NCBI RefSeq assembly: GCF_000711955.1
Contig: NZ_JONR01000018.1
Coordinates: forward strand, 59,941-123,940
From: Nevskia soli DSM 19509
GTDB lineage: Bacteria; Pseudomonadota; Gammaproteobacteria; Nevskiales; Nevskiaceae
Direction of reading: 5' to 3'
Length of the DNA: 64,000 nucleotides
A program made the position numbers and the translations under genes. Under the pieces are notes generated by a model. The model was given only the letters and a program-made list of their open reading frames with translations. It was not told the DNA's origin and searched no databases. Below are positions 7,971 to 18,947 of the stretch, one piece after another (position 1 is the stretch's first letter; each line of letters starts with the position of its first letter).

Positions 7971-8999
7971 ATGGCCTTAATGGACTTCCTCAAGAAACAA
8001 TTCATCGACGTCATCGAGTGGACCGAGGATGGCGACGAGGTGCTGGCCTGGCGTTACCCGATGCAGGACCGCGAAATCCAGAATGGCGCCTCGCTGACGG
8101 TGCGCGAGTCGCAGTTCGCGGTGTTCGTCAACGAGGGCAGGATCGCGGACGCCTTCGGGCCGGGCCGCTATACGCTCAATACCAACACGCTGCCGCTGCT
8201 GACCAATCTGCGCAACTGGGACAAGCTGTTCCAGTCGCCCTTCAAGAGCGATGTGTATTTCTTCAGCAGCCGCCAGCGGCTGGACCAGCGCTGGGGCACC
8301 AGCCAGCCGGTAACGCTGCGCGACAAGGAGTTCGGCGCGGTGCGGGTGCGCGCCTTCGGCAACTACGCCTTCCACATCGCCGATCCGAAGGTGTTCCATG
8401 CGCAGGTTTCGGGCACGCGTGATGTGTACCGCATGGCCGATCTCGACGGCCAGCTGCGCGGGCTGGTGGTGCAGGAGATGGCCAATGGCGTGGCCGCTTC
8501 GGGCATCGCCTTCCTCGACCTCGCCGCCAATCAGAACATGTTCGCCAAGGTGCTGACGGATGCGCTGGCGCCTGCGTTCATGGCGCTGGGCCTGAAGCTG
8601 GATACGCTGACGGTGCAGAGCCTGTCGCTGCCGGACGAACTGCAGAAGATACTCGACCAGCGCATCGGCATGGGCATGGTCGGCAACGACATGGGCAAGT
8701 TCATCCAGTACCAGACCGGGCAGGCGATTCCGAAGATGGCCGACGGCGTGGCTGGTGGCGGCGGGATTGCCGGCGATGCGATGGGGCTGGGCGCCGGCGT
8801 GGCGCTGGGCCAGGTGCTGGCGCAGAACCTTCAGAAAGGGCTGAGCGGCGCCGCGGCGCCGGCCGCTGCGGCGGAGTCGGTGAAGGCGGACGACGTGGTC
8901 GCCACCATCGAGAAGCTGCACGACCTGAAGACCAAGGGCATCCTCAGCGATGCCGAGTTCGATGCGAAGAAGGCGGAGTTGCTGAAGAAGCTGACCTGA
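7971..8999 (+). CDS. SPFH/Band 7-like protein with C-terminal SHOCT domain
   Basis: A 342-residue protein of the virion-core/YdjI-like SPFH family. It begins ALMDFLKKQFIDVIEW and carries the SPFH core up to about residue 220 (VFVNEGRIADAFGPGRYTL, GRYTLNTNTLPLLTNL). A Gly/Ala-rich linker follows, then a C-terminal SHOCT module (IEKLHDLKTKGILSDAEF), a short helical hairpin often used for oligomerisation. SPFH proteins scaffold membrane microdomains; this subfamily typically lies beside zinc-ribbon and DUF4178 proteins, as here. First gene of a four-gene cluster with a DUF4178 protein, an aminopropyltransferase and a FAD oxidoreductase. Confidence 0.85.
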   Translation: MALMDFLKKQFIDVIEWTEDGDEVLAWRYPMQDREIQNGASLTVRESQFAVFVNEGRIADAFGPGRYTLNTNTLPLLTNLRNWDKLFQSPFKSDVYFFSSRQRLDQRWGTSQPVTLRDKEFGAVRVRAFGNYAFHIADPKVFHAQVSGTRDVYRMADLDGQLRGLVVQEMANGVAASGIAFLDLAANQNMFAKVLTDALAPAFMALGLKLDTLTVQSLSLPDELQKILDQRIGMGMVGNDMGKFIQYQTGQAIPKMADGVAGGGGIAGDAMGLGAGVALGQVLAQNLQKGLSGAAAPAAAAESVKADDVVATIEKLHDLKTKGILSDAEFDAKKAELLKKLT

Positions 9000-9047
9000 G
9001 GGGGCTTGCCGCCGAGGAAGCAATAGCGCGCATCCGCGGCGCGGCGG

Positions 9048-9085
9048 GAGGATCGGCCAGATTCTTCGCTGCGCCCAGGATGACG
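9048..9085 (+). repeat. Intergenic REP-like element, copy 1
   Basis: In the 129-bp gap between the SPFH and DUF4178 genes. Its core GATCGGCCAGATTCTTCGCT followed by GCGCCCAGGATGAC closely matches the element at 10756–10795. This type of element, with CCTTCGCT near CAGGATGAC, recurs in intergenic space of many GC-rich proteobacteria and is known to generate spurious SAQDD-containing N-termini when translated. Confidence 0.7.
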
Positions 9086-9128
9086 GACAAAGACAAGTAG
9101 ACCGCAGCAAGCAACCAGATCCCCGACC

Positions 9129-10697
9129 GTGGCTCAACCACCAGGCTCCGGCCCGACCAATCCCGCCGGACCGCAACGCCACTGGCAGGCGCCGTGCCCC
9201 AATTGCGGCGCGCCGGTGGAATTCCAGTCCGCCGCTTCGCCGGTGGCGGTGTGCTCGTTCTGCCGCAGCACGGTGGTGCGCGACGGTGAATCGCTGCGCA
9301 AGATCGGCGAGAGCGCCGAACTGTTCGATGACCATACGCCGCTGCAGCTCGGTGCGTCCGGGCAGTTGCAGGAGCGCGCCTTCACCCTGGTGGGACGGCT
9401 GCAATACGGCTACGGCACCGGCGTCGAGCAAGGTGGGGACGGCAAGATCGACGGCAGCTGGAACGAATGGCATGCGCTGTTCGCGGACGGTGCCAGTGGC
9501 TGGCTGTCGGAGGACAACGACCAGTATGTGATGGCCTTCGACGTGCGGCCGGATGCGCCGCTGCCGCCGGCGGAGTCGCTGCGGCCGGGCCTGCGCCTGG
9601 GGCTGATCGCCAAGCAATGGCAGGTCGCCTCGCTGGTTCGCACCAAGCTGCTCGCCGCGCAGGGTGAGTTGCCGGCGCCGCCGGCCCTGGGACAGGTGTA
9701 CACGGTGGCGGACCTGCGCAATGCGCAGAACCAGGTCGCCACCATCGACTATGCCGACGCGGCGCATCCGGTGCTGTCGGTTGGCTTGTCGGTGCGCCTG
9801 GCCGATCTACGCTTGCGCGGGCTGCGTGAGGAGCCCGGTGCCGATACGAAGATGCTGGCCAGCCGCGGCTTCCCCTGTCCGAATTGCGGCGCGCCGGTGG
9901 CGCCGAAGCTGGCCGGCACGCTGAGCATCAGCTGCAATGCCTGCCATAGCGTCATCGACCTGTCGCAGGGTATCGGCGGGGAGCTGCAGGCCTTCGAGCA
10001 GCGGCAGCGCTTCAAGCCGAAGATTCCGCTGGGCAAGTCGGGGGTACTGGCCATCGCCGGCCTGCCGCCGCTGAGCTGGCAGGTGGTGGGCTTCGCCCAG
10101 CGCCGCGGCGTAGGCAACGGCACTTTCACCTGGGCCGACTACCTGCTTTACAACGCCGCCGAAGGCTTCGCCTTCCTCAACGATACCGAGGACGGCTGGG
10201 TGGGCTGGCGCACCATGACCGGTGTGCCGGAAGGCGGCGGCGAGCGTGGCGCCAATGTGGTCGGGTGGAACGGCGTGCGTTACCGCCTCACCGACAGCTA
10301 TCTGGCGGAAGCCCTTTATGTGGAAGGCGAGTTCTACTGGAAGGTGCAGCAGGGCCAGCGCCTGCGCAATGCCGATTACAGCGGCACCGGCGCGGCTTCC
10401 GGCCGGCGCCTGTCGCGTGAGGAAAGCGACAACGAGGTGGTGTGGTCGCAGGGCGGGTTGATCCCCGCCAGCAGTATCGCGGATGCCTTCGGCCTGCCGC
10501 CGGAGTTGCGCAGGCTGATCCGGCCGGATGTGGCGCCGACCTCCGGCAGCAATATCTCGCTGAGCACGGTGGTCGTGATCGTGCTGATCCTGCTGCTGCT
10601 GTTCCTGTTGCCGCGCTGCGGCGGCTACGGCGGGGGTTACTACGGCACGGCGGGCGGCGCCTACGGCGGCTACAGCAGCGGTGGCGGCCATAAATAG
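9129..10697 (+). CDS. DUF4178 domain protein with two zinc ribbons and a C-terminal membrane anchor
   Basis: A 522-residue protein starting at GTG 9129. A zinc ribbon near residues 20–40 (CPNCGAP, then CSFCRS) precedes a first DUF4178 module (LVGRLQYGYGTG, WNEWHALFADGASGWL). A second ribbon near 250–275 (CPNCGAP, then CNACHS) precedes a second DUF4178-like module (WQVVGFAQRRGVG, WADYLLYN). The C-terminus has a hydrophobic helix (VVVIVLILLLLFLLP) and a Gly/Tyr-rich tail. DUF4178 is of unknown biochemistry but repeatedly occurs with spermidine-synthase-like proteins, as in this cluster. The two-module architecture looks like an internal duplication. Confidence 0.85.
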   Translation: MAQPPGSGPTNPAGPQRHWQAPCPNCGAPVEFQSAASPVAVCSFCRSTVVRDGESLRKIGESAELFDDHTPLQLGASGQLQERAFTLVGRLQYGYGTGVEQGGDGKIDGSWNEWHALFADGASGWLSEDNDQYVMAFDVRPDAPLPPAESLRPGLRLGLIAKQWQVASLVRTKLLAAQGELPAPPALGQVYTVADLRNAQNQVATIDYADAAHPVLSVGLSVRLADLRLRGLREEPGADTKMLASRGFPCPNCGAPVAPKLAGTLSISCNACHSVIDLSQGIGGELQAFEQRQRFKPKIPLGKSGVLAIAGLPPLSWQVVGFAQRRGVGNGTFTWADYLLYNAAEGFAFLNDTEDGWVGWRTMTGVPEGGGERGANVVGWNGVRYRLTDSYLAEALYVEGEFYWKVQQGQRLRNADYSGTGAASGRRLSREESDNEVVWSQGGLIPASSIADAFGLPPELRRLIRPDVAPTSGSNISLSTVVVIVLILLLLFLLPRCGGYGGGYYGTAGGAYGGYSSGGGHK

Positions 10698-10755
10698 CTT
10701 GCGCGTGCCGACCGCGAGCCTGGTTCGACATGAATTCCGGCGATCGTGAGGGCGG

Positions 10756-10795
10756 CGAGGGATCGGGCCAGATCCTTCGCTCCGCTCAGGATGAC
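10756..10795 (+). repeat. Intergenic REP-like element, copy 2
   Basis: Lies between the DUF4178 gene and the aminopropyltransferase gene; same orientation and about 85% identical by eye to copy 1. The inner ATCCT...AGGAT forms a small hairpin. If the next gene is started at 10730, this element is translated into a GQILRSAQDDT peptide, which argues for the ATG at 10844 instead. Confidence 0.75.
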
Positions 10796-10843
10796 ACCTG
10801 GACTGATGCCGGGGCGGGAGATGGTGCCCCCGCACCGCATCCG

Positions 10844-12367
10844 ATGGAATTGGTGTTGCTGGCCTCGGTGTTCGTGGTCGCGGCCTGCGGGCTGATCTAC
10901 GAGTTGGCGGCGGGCACGCTGGCTTCCTATCTGCTCGGCGATTCGGTGCTGCAGTTCTCCACCATCATCGGTACCTACCTGTTTGCCATGGGCGTTGGCT
11001 CCTGGCTGTCGCGCTTCCTCGATTACCAGTTGCCGGCGCATTTCCTGCGCATCGAGCTGCTGGTGGGCGGCGTCGGCGGGCTGATGCCGGCGGCGCTGTT
11101 CCTGCTCAGCGCCTATGCGCCGTCGCCGTTCCGCTGGGTGTTGTATGGAATGGTGTGGGGCGTGGGTGTGCTGGTGGGGCTGGAGATTCCGCTGGTGATG
11201 CGGCTGCTGACGCGGCAGTACGCGTTGAAGGACCTGGTGTCGCAGGTGCTGACCTTCGATTATCTCGGCGCGCTGGTGGTGGCCATCGCCTTTCCGCTGC
11301 TGCTGGTGCCTTACCTGGGCCTGATCCGCACCGGGCTGCTGTTCGGTCTGCTCAATACCGCGGTGGCGGTACTGGCGCTGTGGCTGTATCGCGGGCAGTT
11401 GATCCATCTGCGTGCGCATGTGGCGGCGGCGGCGGGCACTGCCGTGGTGCTGCTGGCGGCCTTTGCCGGCGCCGACCGCATCACCTCCTGGGCCGAGGAC
11501 CGCTTCTATGCGGACCATGTGATCTACGCGGCGACCACGCCGTACCAGCGCATCATCATCACCCAGGGCCATGCGGGGCATGACGACAGCGTGCGTCTGT
11601 TCCTCAACGGCAACCTGCAGTTCTATGCCCACGATGAATACCGCTACCACGAGTCGCTGGTGCATCCGGCCATGGCCGGCTTCGGCGCCCCGCGGCGGGT
11701 GCTGATTCTCGGCGGCGGCGACGGCATGGCGGCACGCGAGGTGCTGAAGTATCCGAGCGTGGAGAGCGTCACCGAGGTGGAACTGGACGCCAACATGACG
11801 CGGTTGTTCTCGCAGCAGCCGCTGCTGCGCCGGCTCAACCACGACTCGCTGCTCTCGCCCAAGCTGAAAGTGATCAACGAGGACGCCTTCCAGTGGCTGC
11901 AGAAGCGGCTCGACGATCCGGCGGCGGAGCCGTACGACATCATCGTCATCGACTTCCCGGACCCGAGCAATTTCTCCATCGGCAAGCTCTACACCACCAG
12001 CTTCTATGCGCTGGTGGACCGCAATCTCTCCGCCAGCGGCTACGCCGTGGTGCAGACCACCTCGCCGTTGATCGCGCGCAAGAGTTACTGGACGGTGGCG
12101 GCGACGCTGGAAGCTGTGGGGCTGCGTATCGCGCCCTACCACGCGCATGTGCCGAGTTTCGGCGAGTGGGGCTTCATCATTGCGGGACATCGTCCCTATC
12201 ACTTCCCGGAGACGCTGCCGGAGGGGCTGCGCTTCCTCTCGGCGCCGACCTTGCCATTGCTGTTCGACTTCCCGCCGGACATGTCGCGGGTGCCCGCCGA
12301 GCCGAACCGCCTGTCCAACCAGGTACTGGTGCAGACCTTCGACGCCGAGTGGGGGCAGCTGCCTTGA
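10844..12367 (+). CDS. Membrane-fused polyamine aminopropyltransferase (spermidine synthase-like)
   Basis: A 507-residue fusion. Residues 1–210 are about six or seven transmembrane helices (MELVLLASVFVVAACGLIYE, GTYLFAMGVGSWLSRF and others). Residues 230–507 are a spermidine synthase fold: a YQRIIITQ N-terminal strand, SAM-type glycine loop LGGGDGMAAREVL, acidic VELD, and the Asp-rich catalytic region IDFPDPSNFSIGKLY. Soluble SpeE transfers aminopropyl from decarboxylated S-adenosylmethionine to putrescine; the substrate of this membrane-bound class is unknown. Start at 10844 preferred because the upstream 38 codons are made from a repeat. It ends 10 bases before the Tat-signal oxidoreductase, so the two are probably co-translated. 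Confidence 0.82.
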   Translation: MELVLLASVFVVAACGLIYELAAGTLASYLLGDSVLQFSTIIGTYLFAMGVGSWLSRFLDYQLPAHFLRIELLVGGVGGLMPAALFLLSAYAPSPFRWVLYGMVWGVGVLVGLEIPLVMRLLTRQYALKDLVSQVLTFDYLGALVVAIAFPLLLVPYLGLIRTGLLFGLLNTAVAVLALWLYRGQLIHLRAHVAAAAGTAVVLLAAFAGADRITSWAEDRFYADHVIYAATTPYQRIIITQGHAGHDDSVRLFLNGNLQFYAHDEYRYHESLVHPAMAGFGAPRRVLILGGGDGMAAREVLKYPSVESVTEVELDANMTRLFSQQPLLRRLNHDSLLSPKLKVINEDAFQWLQKRLDDPAAEPYDIIVIDFPDPSNFSIGKLYTTSFYALVDRNLSASGYAVVQTTSPLIARKSYWTVAATLEAVGLRIAPYHAHVPSFGEWGFIIAGHRPYHFPETLPEGLRFLSAPTLPLLFDFPPDMSRVPAEPNRLSNQVLVQTFDAEWGQLP

Positions 12368-12377
12368 AGGTGCCGGC

Positions 12378-14084
12378 TTGAAGGGCCGCAGCCGGCGGCG
12401 CTTCCTGCAGGGCGCGCTCGGCGCCCTCGGCGGCAGCGCCGCCGCAGCGGGCCTGCCCAGGTTCCCCGGGCGCGGCAATTTGCAGGAGGATGAGGGTCGG
12501 GGCGTCTGGCAGGGTCTGCTGGATCGGCTCGGCCTGCATCCGAAGGCGGATTTCAGCGGCGGCTTCGTCGGCCAGCAGGTCGAGCGCGGGCACTTGCTGC
12601 GCGACTACCGCGGCGCGCCGGCGCCGAGCGAGAGGCGCCGCACCAGCGTCGCCATCGTCGGCGGCGGCATTGCCGGACTTGCCGCCGCGCGCGCCTTGCA
12701 GCGCGCGGGTATCGAGGACTACCAGCTGTTCGAGCTGGAAGACGAGGCCGGCGGCAACAGCCGCGGCGGGGTGGTGGGCGGCTACGCCTGTCCCTGGGGC
12801 GCGCACTACCTGCCGACACCGGGGCCGTACGCGGAGGATGTGGCCGAGCTGCTGACCGAGTACCGCCTGCGGCGAGAGGTCGGCGGCAAGGCCGAATACG
12901 ACGAGATGCAGCTATGTCACAGCCCGCAGGAGCGCCTGTACATCGCCGGCGGCTGGCAGGACGGGCTGCTGCCGGTGCGCGGGCAGGATGCGGCGGCCTT
13001 CGTCGACTATCGCCGCTTTGCCGAACTGGTCGCGGCGGCGAACCGGCCGCGGGCCTTCACCATTCCCACGGCGAGCAGCCGTTGGGACGAGACCCTGGCG
13101 GCGCTGGACGGGCAGAGCTTCCGGCAGTGGCTGGACGCGCAGCAACTCGGCGCACCGGCGTTGCGCTGGTACCTGGACTACTGCTGCCGCGATGACTACG
13201 GCGCCGGCATCGACCACGTCTCGGCCTGGGCCGGGCTGCATTACTTCGCCAGCCGCCACGGCTTCACCGCGCCGGGACAGGACAGCGCCAGCAGCAATGA
13301 GCTGGATCGCGACGACCTGCTGACCTGGCCCGAGGGCAATGCCTGGCTGGCGCGCCGGCTGGCGGTGCCGCAACGCGAGCGCACGCAGACGGGCGCGCTG
13401 GTGCTGCGGGTGGAGGAGGGCCGGCAGCAGGTGGAACTCGACGTGCTGGACCTGCCCAGCCGCCGCCTGGTGCACTGGACCGCGCAGCGGGTGATCCTGG
13501 CCGCGCCGCTGTTCGTCGCGGCGCGCCTGCTGGCCAACCCGTCGTCGGCCCTCCTGGAGGCCGCCAGGAGCCTGCCGCACGCGCCCTGGCTGGTGGCCAA
13601 TCTGCACATCGACAGCCCGCTGATCGAGCACCAGGGCAACGCGCCACTGTCCTGGGATAACGTGCTCTACGGCAGCCCCGGCCTGGGCTATGTCGATGCC
13701 ATGCACCAGAGCACGCGGCCGTATGCGGATGCCACGGTGCTGACTTACTACACGGCGCTGGGCAACGATCCTTCCGCCGGGCGCCACGCCCTGCTGGAGC
13801 GGCCTTGGGCGCAGTGGTGCGAAATGGTGCTGGCCGACCTGGAGCAGGCGCATCCGGATATCCGCAGCAAGGTGCGGAGGATCGAACTGATGCGCTACGG
13901 CCATGCCATGGCCATCCCGGCGCCCGGCGTACGCGGCAGCGCCTGGCTGGCGGCCCTGCGGGAGCCGCGGGGGCGGGTGGCGCACGCCCATTCCGACCTG
14001 TCGGCCTACTCGGTGTTCGAAGAGGCGTATCACTGGGGGCTGCGGGCCGGCGATGCGGCGGCTGTGGCGCTGCATCGGGGGTAG
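12378..14084 (+). CDS. Tat-exported FAD-dependent amine oxidase-like oxidoreductase
   Basis: A 568-residue protein. The likely start is TTG 12378, giving an N-terminus KGRSRRRFLQGALG, a twin-arginine signal (SRRRFLQ), followed by an Ala/Gly-rich hydrophobic stretch. The FAD fold begins near residue 90 with AIVGGGIAGLAAARALQRAG and an ELEDEAGGNS strand, as in flavin amine oxidases/phytoene-desaturase-like proteins. Tat export suggests folding with FAD in the cytoplasm and action in the periplasm. Ten bases separate it from the aminopropyltransferase, so a polyamine-type amine is a plausible substrate, but that is inferred from context only. Confidence 0.8.
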   Translation: MKGRSRRRFLQGALGALGGSAAAAGLPRFPGRGNLQEDEGRGVWQGLLDRLGLHPKADFSGGFVGQQVERGHLLRDYRGAPAPSERRRTSVAIVGGGIAGLAAARALQRAGIEDYQLFELEDEAGGNSRGGVVGGYACPWGAHYLPTPGPYAEDVAELLTEYRLRREVGGKAEYDEMQLCHSPQERLYIAGGWQDGLLPVRGQDAAAFVDYRRFAELVAAANRPRAFTIPTASSRWDETLAALDGQSFRQWLDAQQLGAPALRWYLDYCCRDDYGAGIDHVSAWAGLHYFASRHGFTAPGQDSASSNELDRDDLLTWPEGNAWLARRLAVPQRERTQTGALVLRVEEGRQQVELDVLDLPSRRLVHWTAQRVILAAPLFVAARLLANPSSALLEAARSLPHAPWLVANLHIDSPLIEHQGNAPLSWDNVLYGSPGLGYVDAMHQSTRPYADATVLTYYTALGNDPSAGRHALLERPWAQWCEMVLADLEQAHPDIRSKVRRIELMRYGHAMAIPAPGVRGSAWLAALREPRGRVAHAHSDLSAYSVFEEAYHWGLRAGDAAAVALHRG

Positions 14085-14289
14085 GGCGGAGGGCCCGCAA
14101 CCAGGCCCTGATCCCATCCTGGATAGGGGGTCCCTATTGACACGGCGGCAGCGCGTATTGGCGGGATCGCGGGCCGATTTCCGGGTATCCCCAAAACCGG
14201 GTGAATTGTTGCTGCTGTGTTAAAATCGCGAGATCAAAAAAATCCCGCGTCCGCATACCGCTGCGCTTGCTGCGGCCTACTGATTGCGC

Positions 14290-17013
<2,724 letters not shown>

Positions 17014-17045
17014 ACTACTTTAACTTTATTTGGTAATTGACTGAA

Positions 17046-18128
17046 ATGAGTAGAGTATTCAACTTCAGCGCCGGTCCCGCCACGCTGCCTTTGAGCGTGC
17101 TTGAGCAAGTCCAGTCAGAGCTGCTCGACTGGCACGGCAGCGGCATGTCGGTGATGGAGATGAGCCATCGCGACAAGGACTTCATGTCCATCGCCGCCGA
17201 GGCCGAAAAGGATCTGCGCGAGCTGCTCGCCGTTCCGGCCAATTACAAGGTGTTGTTCATGCAGGGCGGCGCCATGGGCCAGTTCGCTGCGGTGCCGATG
17301 AACCTGCTGCGCGGCAAGACCAGCGCCGACTACGTCGTCACCGGCTCCTGGAGCACCAAGGCGATCAAGGAAGCGGCGCGGTACGCCAAGGCCAACACCG
17401 CCGCCAAGCCGGCCGAGGGCAAGTTCAACCACGTGCCCGAGCGCTCCACCTGGAAGCTCGATCCCGATGCGGCCTACGTCTACTACTGCCCTAACGAGAC
17501 CATCGAGGGCGTGGAATTCGGCTGGGTGCCGGAAGTCGGCACGGTGCCGCTGGTGGCGGATTTCTCCTCGACTTTCCTGTCGCGGCCGCTGGACGTGTCC
17601 AAGTTCGGCCTGATCTATGCCGGTGCGCAGAAGAATGCCGGCGCGGCCGGCATCACCTTCGTCATCGTGCGCGATGACCTGATCGGCCAGCCGCTGCCGG
17701 CGACGCCTTCGGTGTTCGACTACAAGCTGATGGCCGACAACGAGTCGATGTTGAACACGCCGCCGTGCTTCGCCTGGTATGTCAGCGGCCTGGTGTTCAA
17801 GTGGCTGAAGAGCGAGGGCGGGCTGGCCAAGGTGGGCGAGCGCAACCAGCGCAAGGCCGCGCTGCTGTACGACCTGATCGACAGCCAGTCGTTCTACCGC
17901 AATCCGGTGGCGAAGCAGGACCGTTCCTGGATGAACGTGGTGTTTACCCTGGCCAATCCGGAGCTCGATGCCGACTTCCTCAAGGGTGCGGCCAAGGCCG
18001 GCCTGCCGGGCTTGAAGGGCCATCGTTCGGTCGGCGGCATGCGGGCCAGCATCTACAACGCCATGCCGGAAGCGGGGGTGCAGGCGCTGGTCGACTACAT
18101 GAAGGAATTTGCGCGGACGCGGGGGTGA
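17046..18128 (+). CDS. serC: Phosphoserine aminotransferase
   Basis: A 360-residue class V PLP aminotransferase converting 3-phosphohydroxypyruvate and glutamate to phosphoserine, also acting in pyridoxal phosphate synthesis. Motifs: FNFSAGPATLP at the N-terminus, MQGGAMGQF, the PLP-binding lysine in YAGAQKNAG, and RASIYNAMP near the C-terminus. ATG 17046 is preferred to the TTG nine bases upstream. It lies 32 bases after gyrA in the order gyrA–serC typical of gammaproteobacteria. No terminator is seen between them. Confidence 0.98.
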   Translation: MSRVFNFSAGPATLPLSVLEQVQSELLDWHGSGMSVMEMSHRDKDFMSIAAEAEKDLRELLAVPANYKVLFMQGGAMGQFAAVPMNLLRGKTSADYVVTGSWSTKAIKEAARYAKANTAAKPAEGKFNHVPERSTWKLDPDAAYVYYCPNETIEGVEFGWVPEVGTVPLVADFSSTFLSRPLDVSKFGLIYAGAQKNAGAAGITFVIVRDDLIGQPLPATPSVFDYKLMADNESMLNTPPCFAWYVSGLVFKWLKSEGGLAKVGERNQRKAALLYDLIDSQSFYRNPVAKQDRSWMNVVFTLANPELDADFLKGAAKAGLPGLKGHRSVGGMRASIYNAMPEAGVQALVDYMKEFARTRG

Positions 18129-18135
18129 GGAGCTG

Positions 18136-18160
18136 CGCGAATGACTCAATGTCATTCGCG
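18136..18160 (+). terminator. Hairpin after serC (weak terminator or processing site)
   Basis: Perfect 10-bp stem CGCGAATGAC / GTCATTCGCG with loop TCAAT, starting 8 bases after the serC stop. There is no T tract, so it may stabilise the 3' end or attenuate rather than fully terminate. A second GC stem (GCCCGG/CCGGGC) follows at about 18171–18192. Confidence 0.45.
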
Positions 18161-18264
18161 TGGCACCGAACGCCCGGCCAGGGATGACCGGGCAGGGGCT
18201 TGATTAAAGGCGCTAAAGTCCCGCCAAGGATGGCGAGTCTGACTTTAAAGAGGATGGCTTTTCA

Positions 18265-18864
18265 ATGCGTTCCGTTGCGGTGTACTGCGGGTCCAGTCCC
18301 GGCTTCAATCCGGTTTTCCGGGCGGCCGCAGAGGCATTGGGCCGTACCCTGGCTCAGTCCGCTTGCACCCTGGTCTACGGCGGCAGCCATGCCGGCCTGA
18401 TGGGCGCGGTGGCGGATGCGGCGCTGGCAGCTGGCGGCAAGGTCATCGGCGTCATTCCGGATGCGCTGGTCAGCCGGGAAGTGGCGCATCGCGGCCTGTC
18501 CGAGCTGCAGGTGGTGGGCAGCATGCACGAGCGCAAGGCGCGCATGGCCGAGCTGTCCGAGGCCTTCGTCGCGCTGCCGGGCGGTATCGGCACGCTGGAC
18601 GAGATCGTCGAGATGTTCACCTGGACCCAACTCGGGATCCATCGCAAGCCTTGCGCTTTCCTCAATATCGGCGGCTATTACGACAGCCTGCTGGCTTTTC
18701 TGCGCACCATGGTGGCGCAGGGCTTCCTCCGGCAGGCGCAGGTCGACCAGCTGGTGGTGGCGGAGCGGATCGAAGATCTGCTGCCACACCTCGCCGCCGC
18801 GCAGCCGCATCCCGCCGGGCGCCTGGCGGATATCGACCGGGAGCTTGCCCAAACCAGGCCGTGA
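18265..18864 (+). CDS. LOG family nucleotide phosphoribohydrolase (TIGR00730 type)
   Basis: A 199-residue Rossmann-like protein. The LOG signature PGGIGTLDE is present, with the upstream GGSHAGLMGAVADAAL and MHERKARM segments of this family. LOG proteins hydrolyse N-glycosidic bonds of nucleoside 5'-monophosphates (cytokinin riboside monophosphates in plants and some bacteria; AMP-like substrates in others). It sits between serC and serA, a position not normally occupied in this operon. An AGAGGA sequence 11 bases before ATG 18265 is a distant Shine-Dalgarno. Confidence 0.9.
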   Translation: MRSVAVYCGSSPGFNPVFRAAAEALGRTLAQSACTLVYGGSHAGLMGAVADAALAAGGKVIGVIPDALVSREVAHRGLSELQVVGSMHERKARMAELSEAFVALPGGIGTLDEIVEMFTWTQLGIHRKPCAFLNIGGYYDSLLAFLRTMVAQGFLRQAQVDQLVVAERIEDLLPHLAAAQPHPAGRLADIDRELAQTRP

Positions 18865-18947
18865 GATTTCGCTCCGGGCGCGCGGAACGGCACAATAGCG
18901 CCCCCTGTGAGGCCAAAACCGGCCTCGCCCAGCACCAGGAACCACCG

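Noticed and set aside
10730..10843. N-terminal extension of the aminopropyltransferase
   Set aside because: Consists of a translated intergenic repeat; membrane domain begins at ATG 10844.
14137..14142. Perfect TTGACA upstream of gyrA
   Set aside because: No acceptable -10 hexamer at 15–19 bp; not reported as a promoter.
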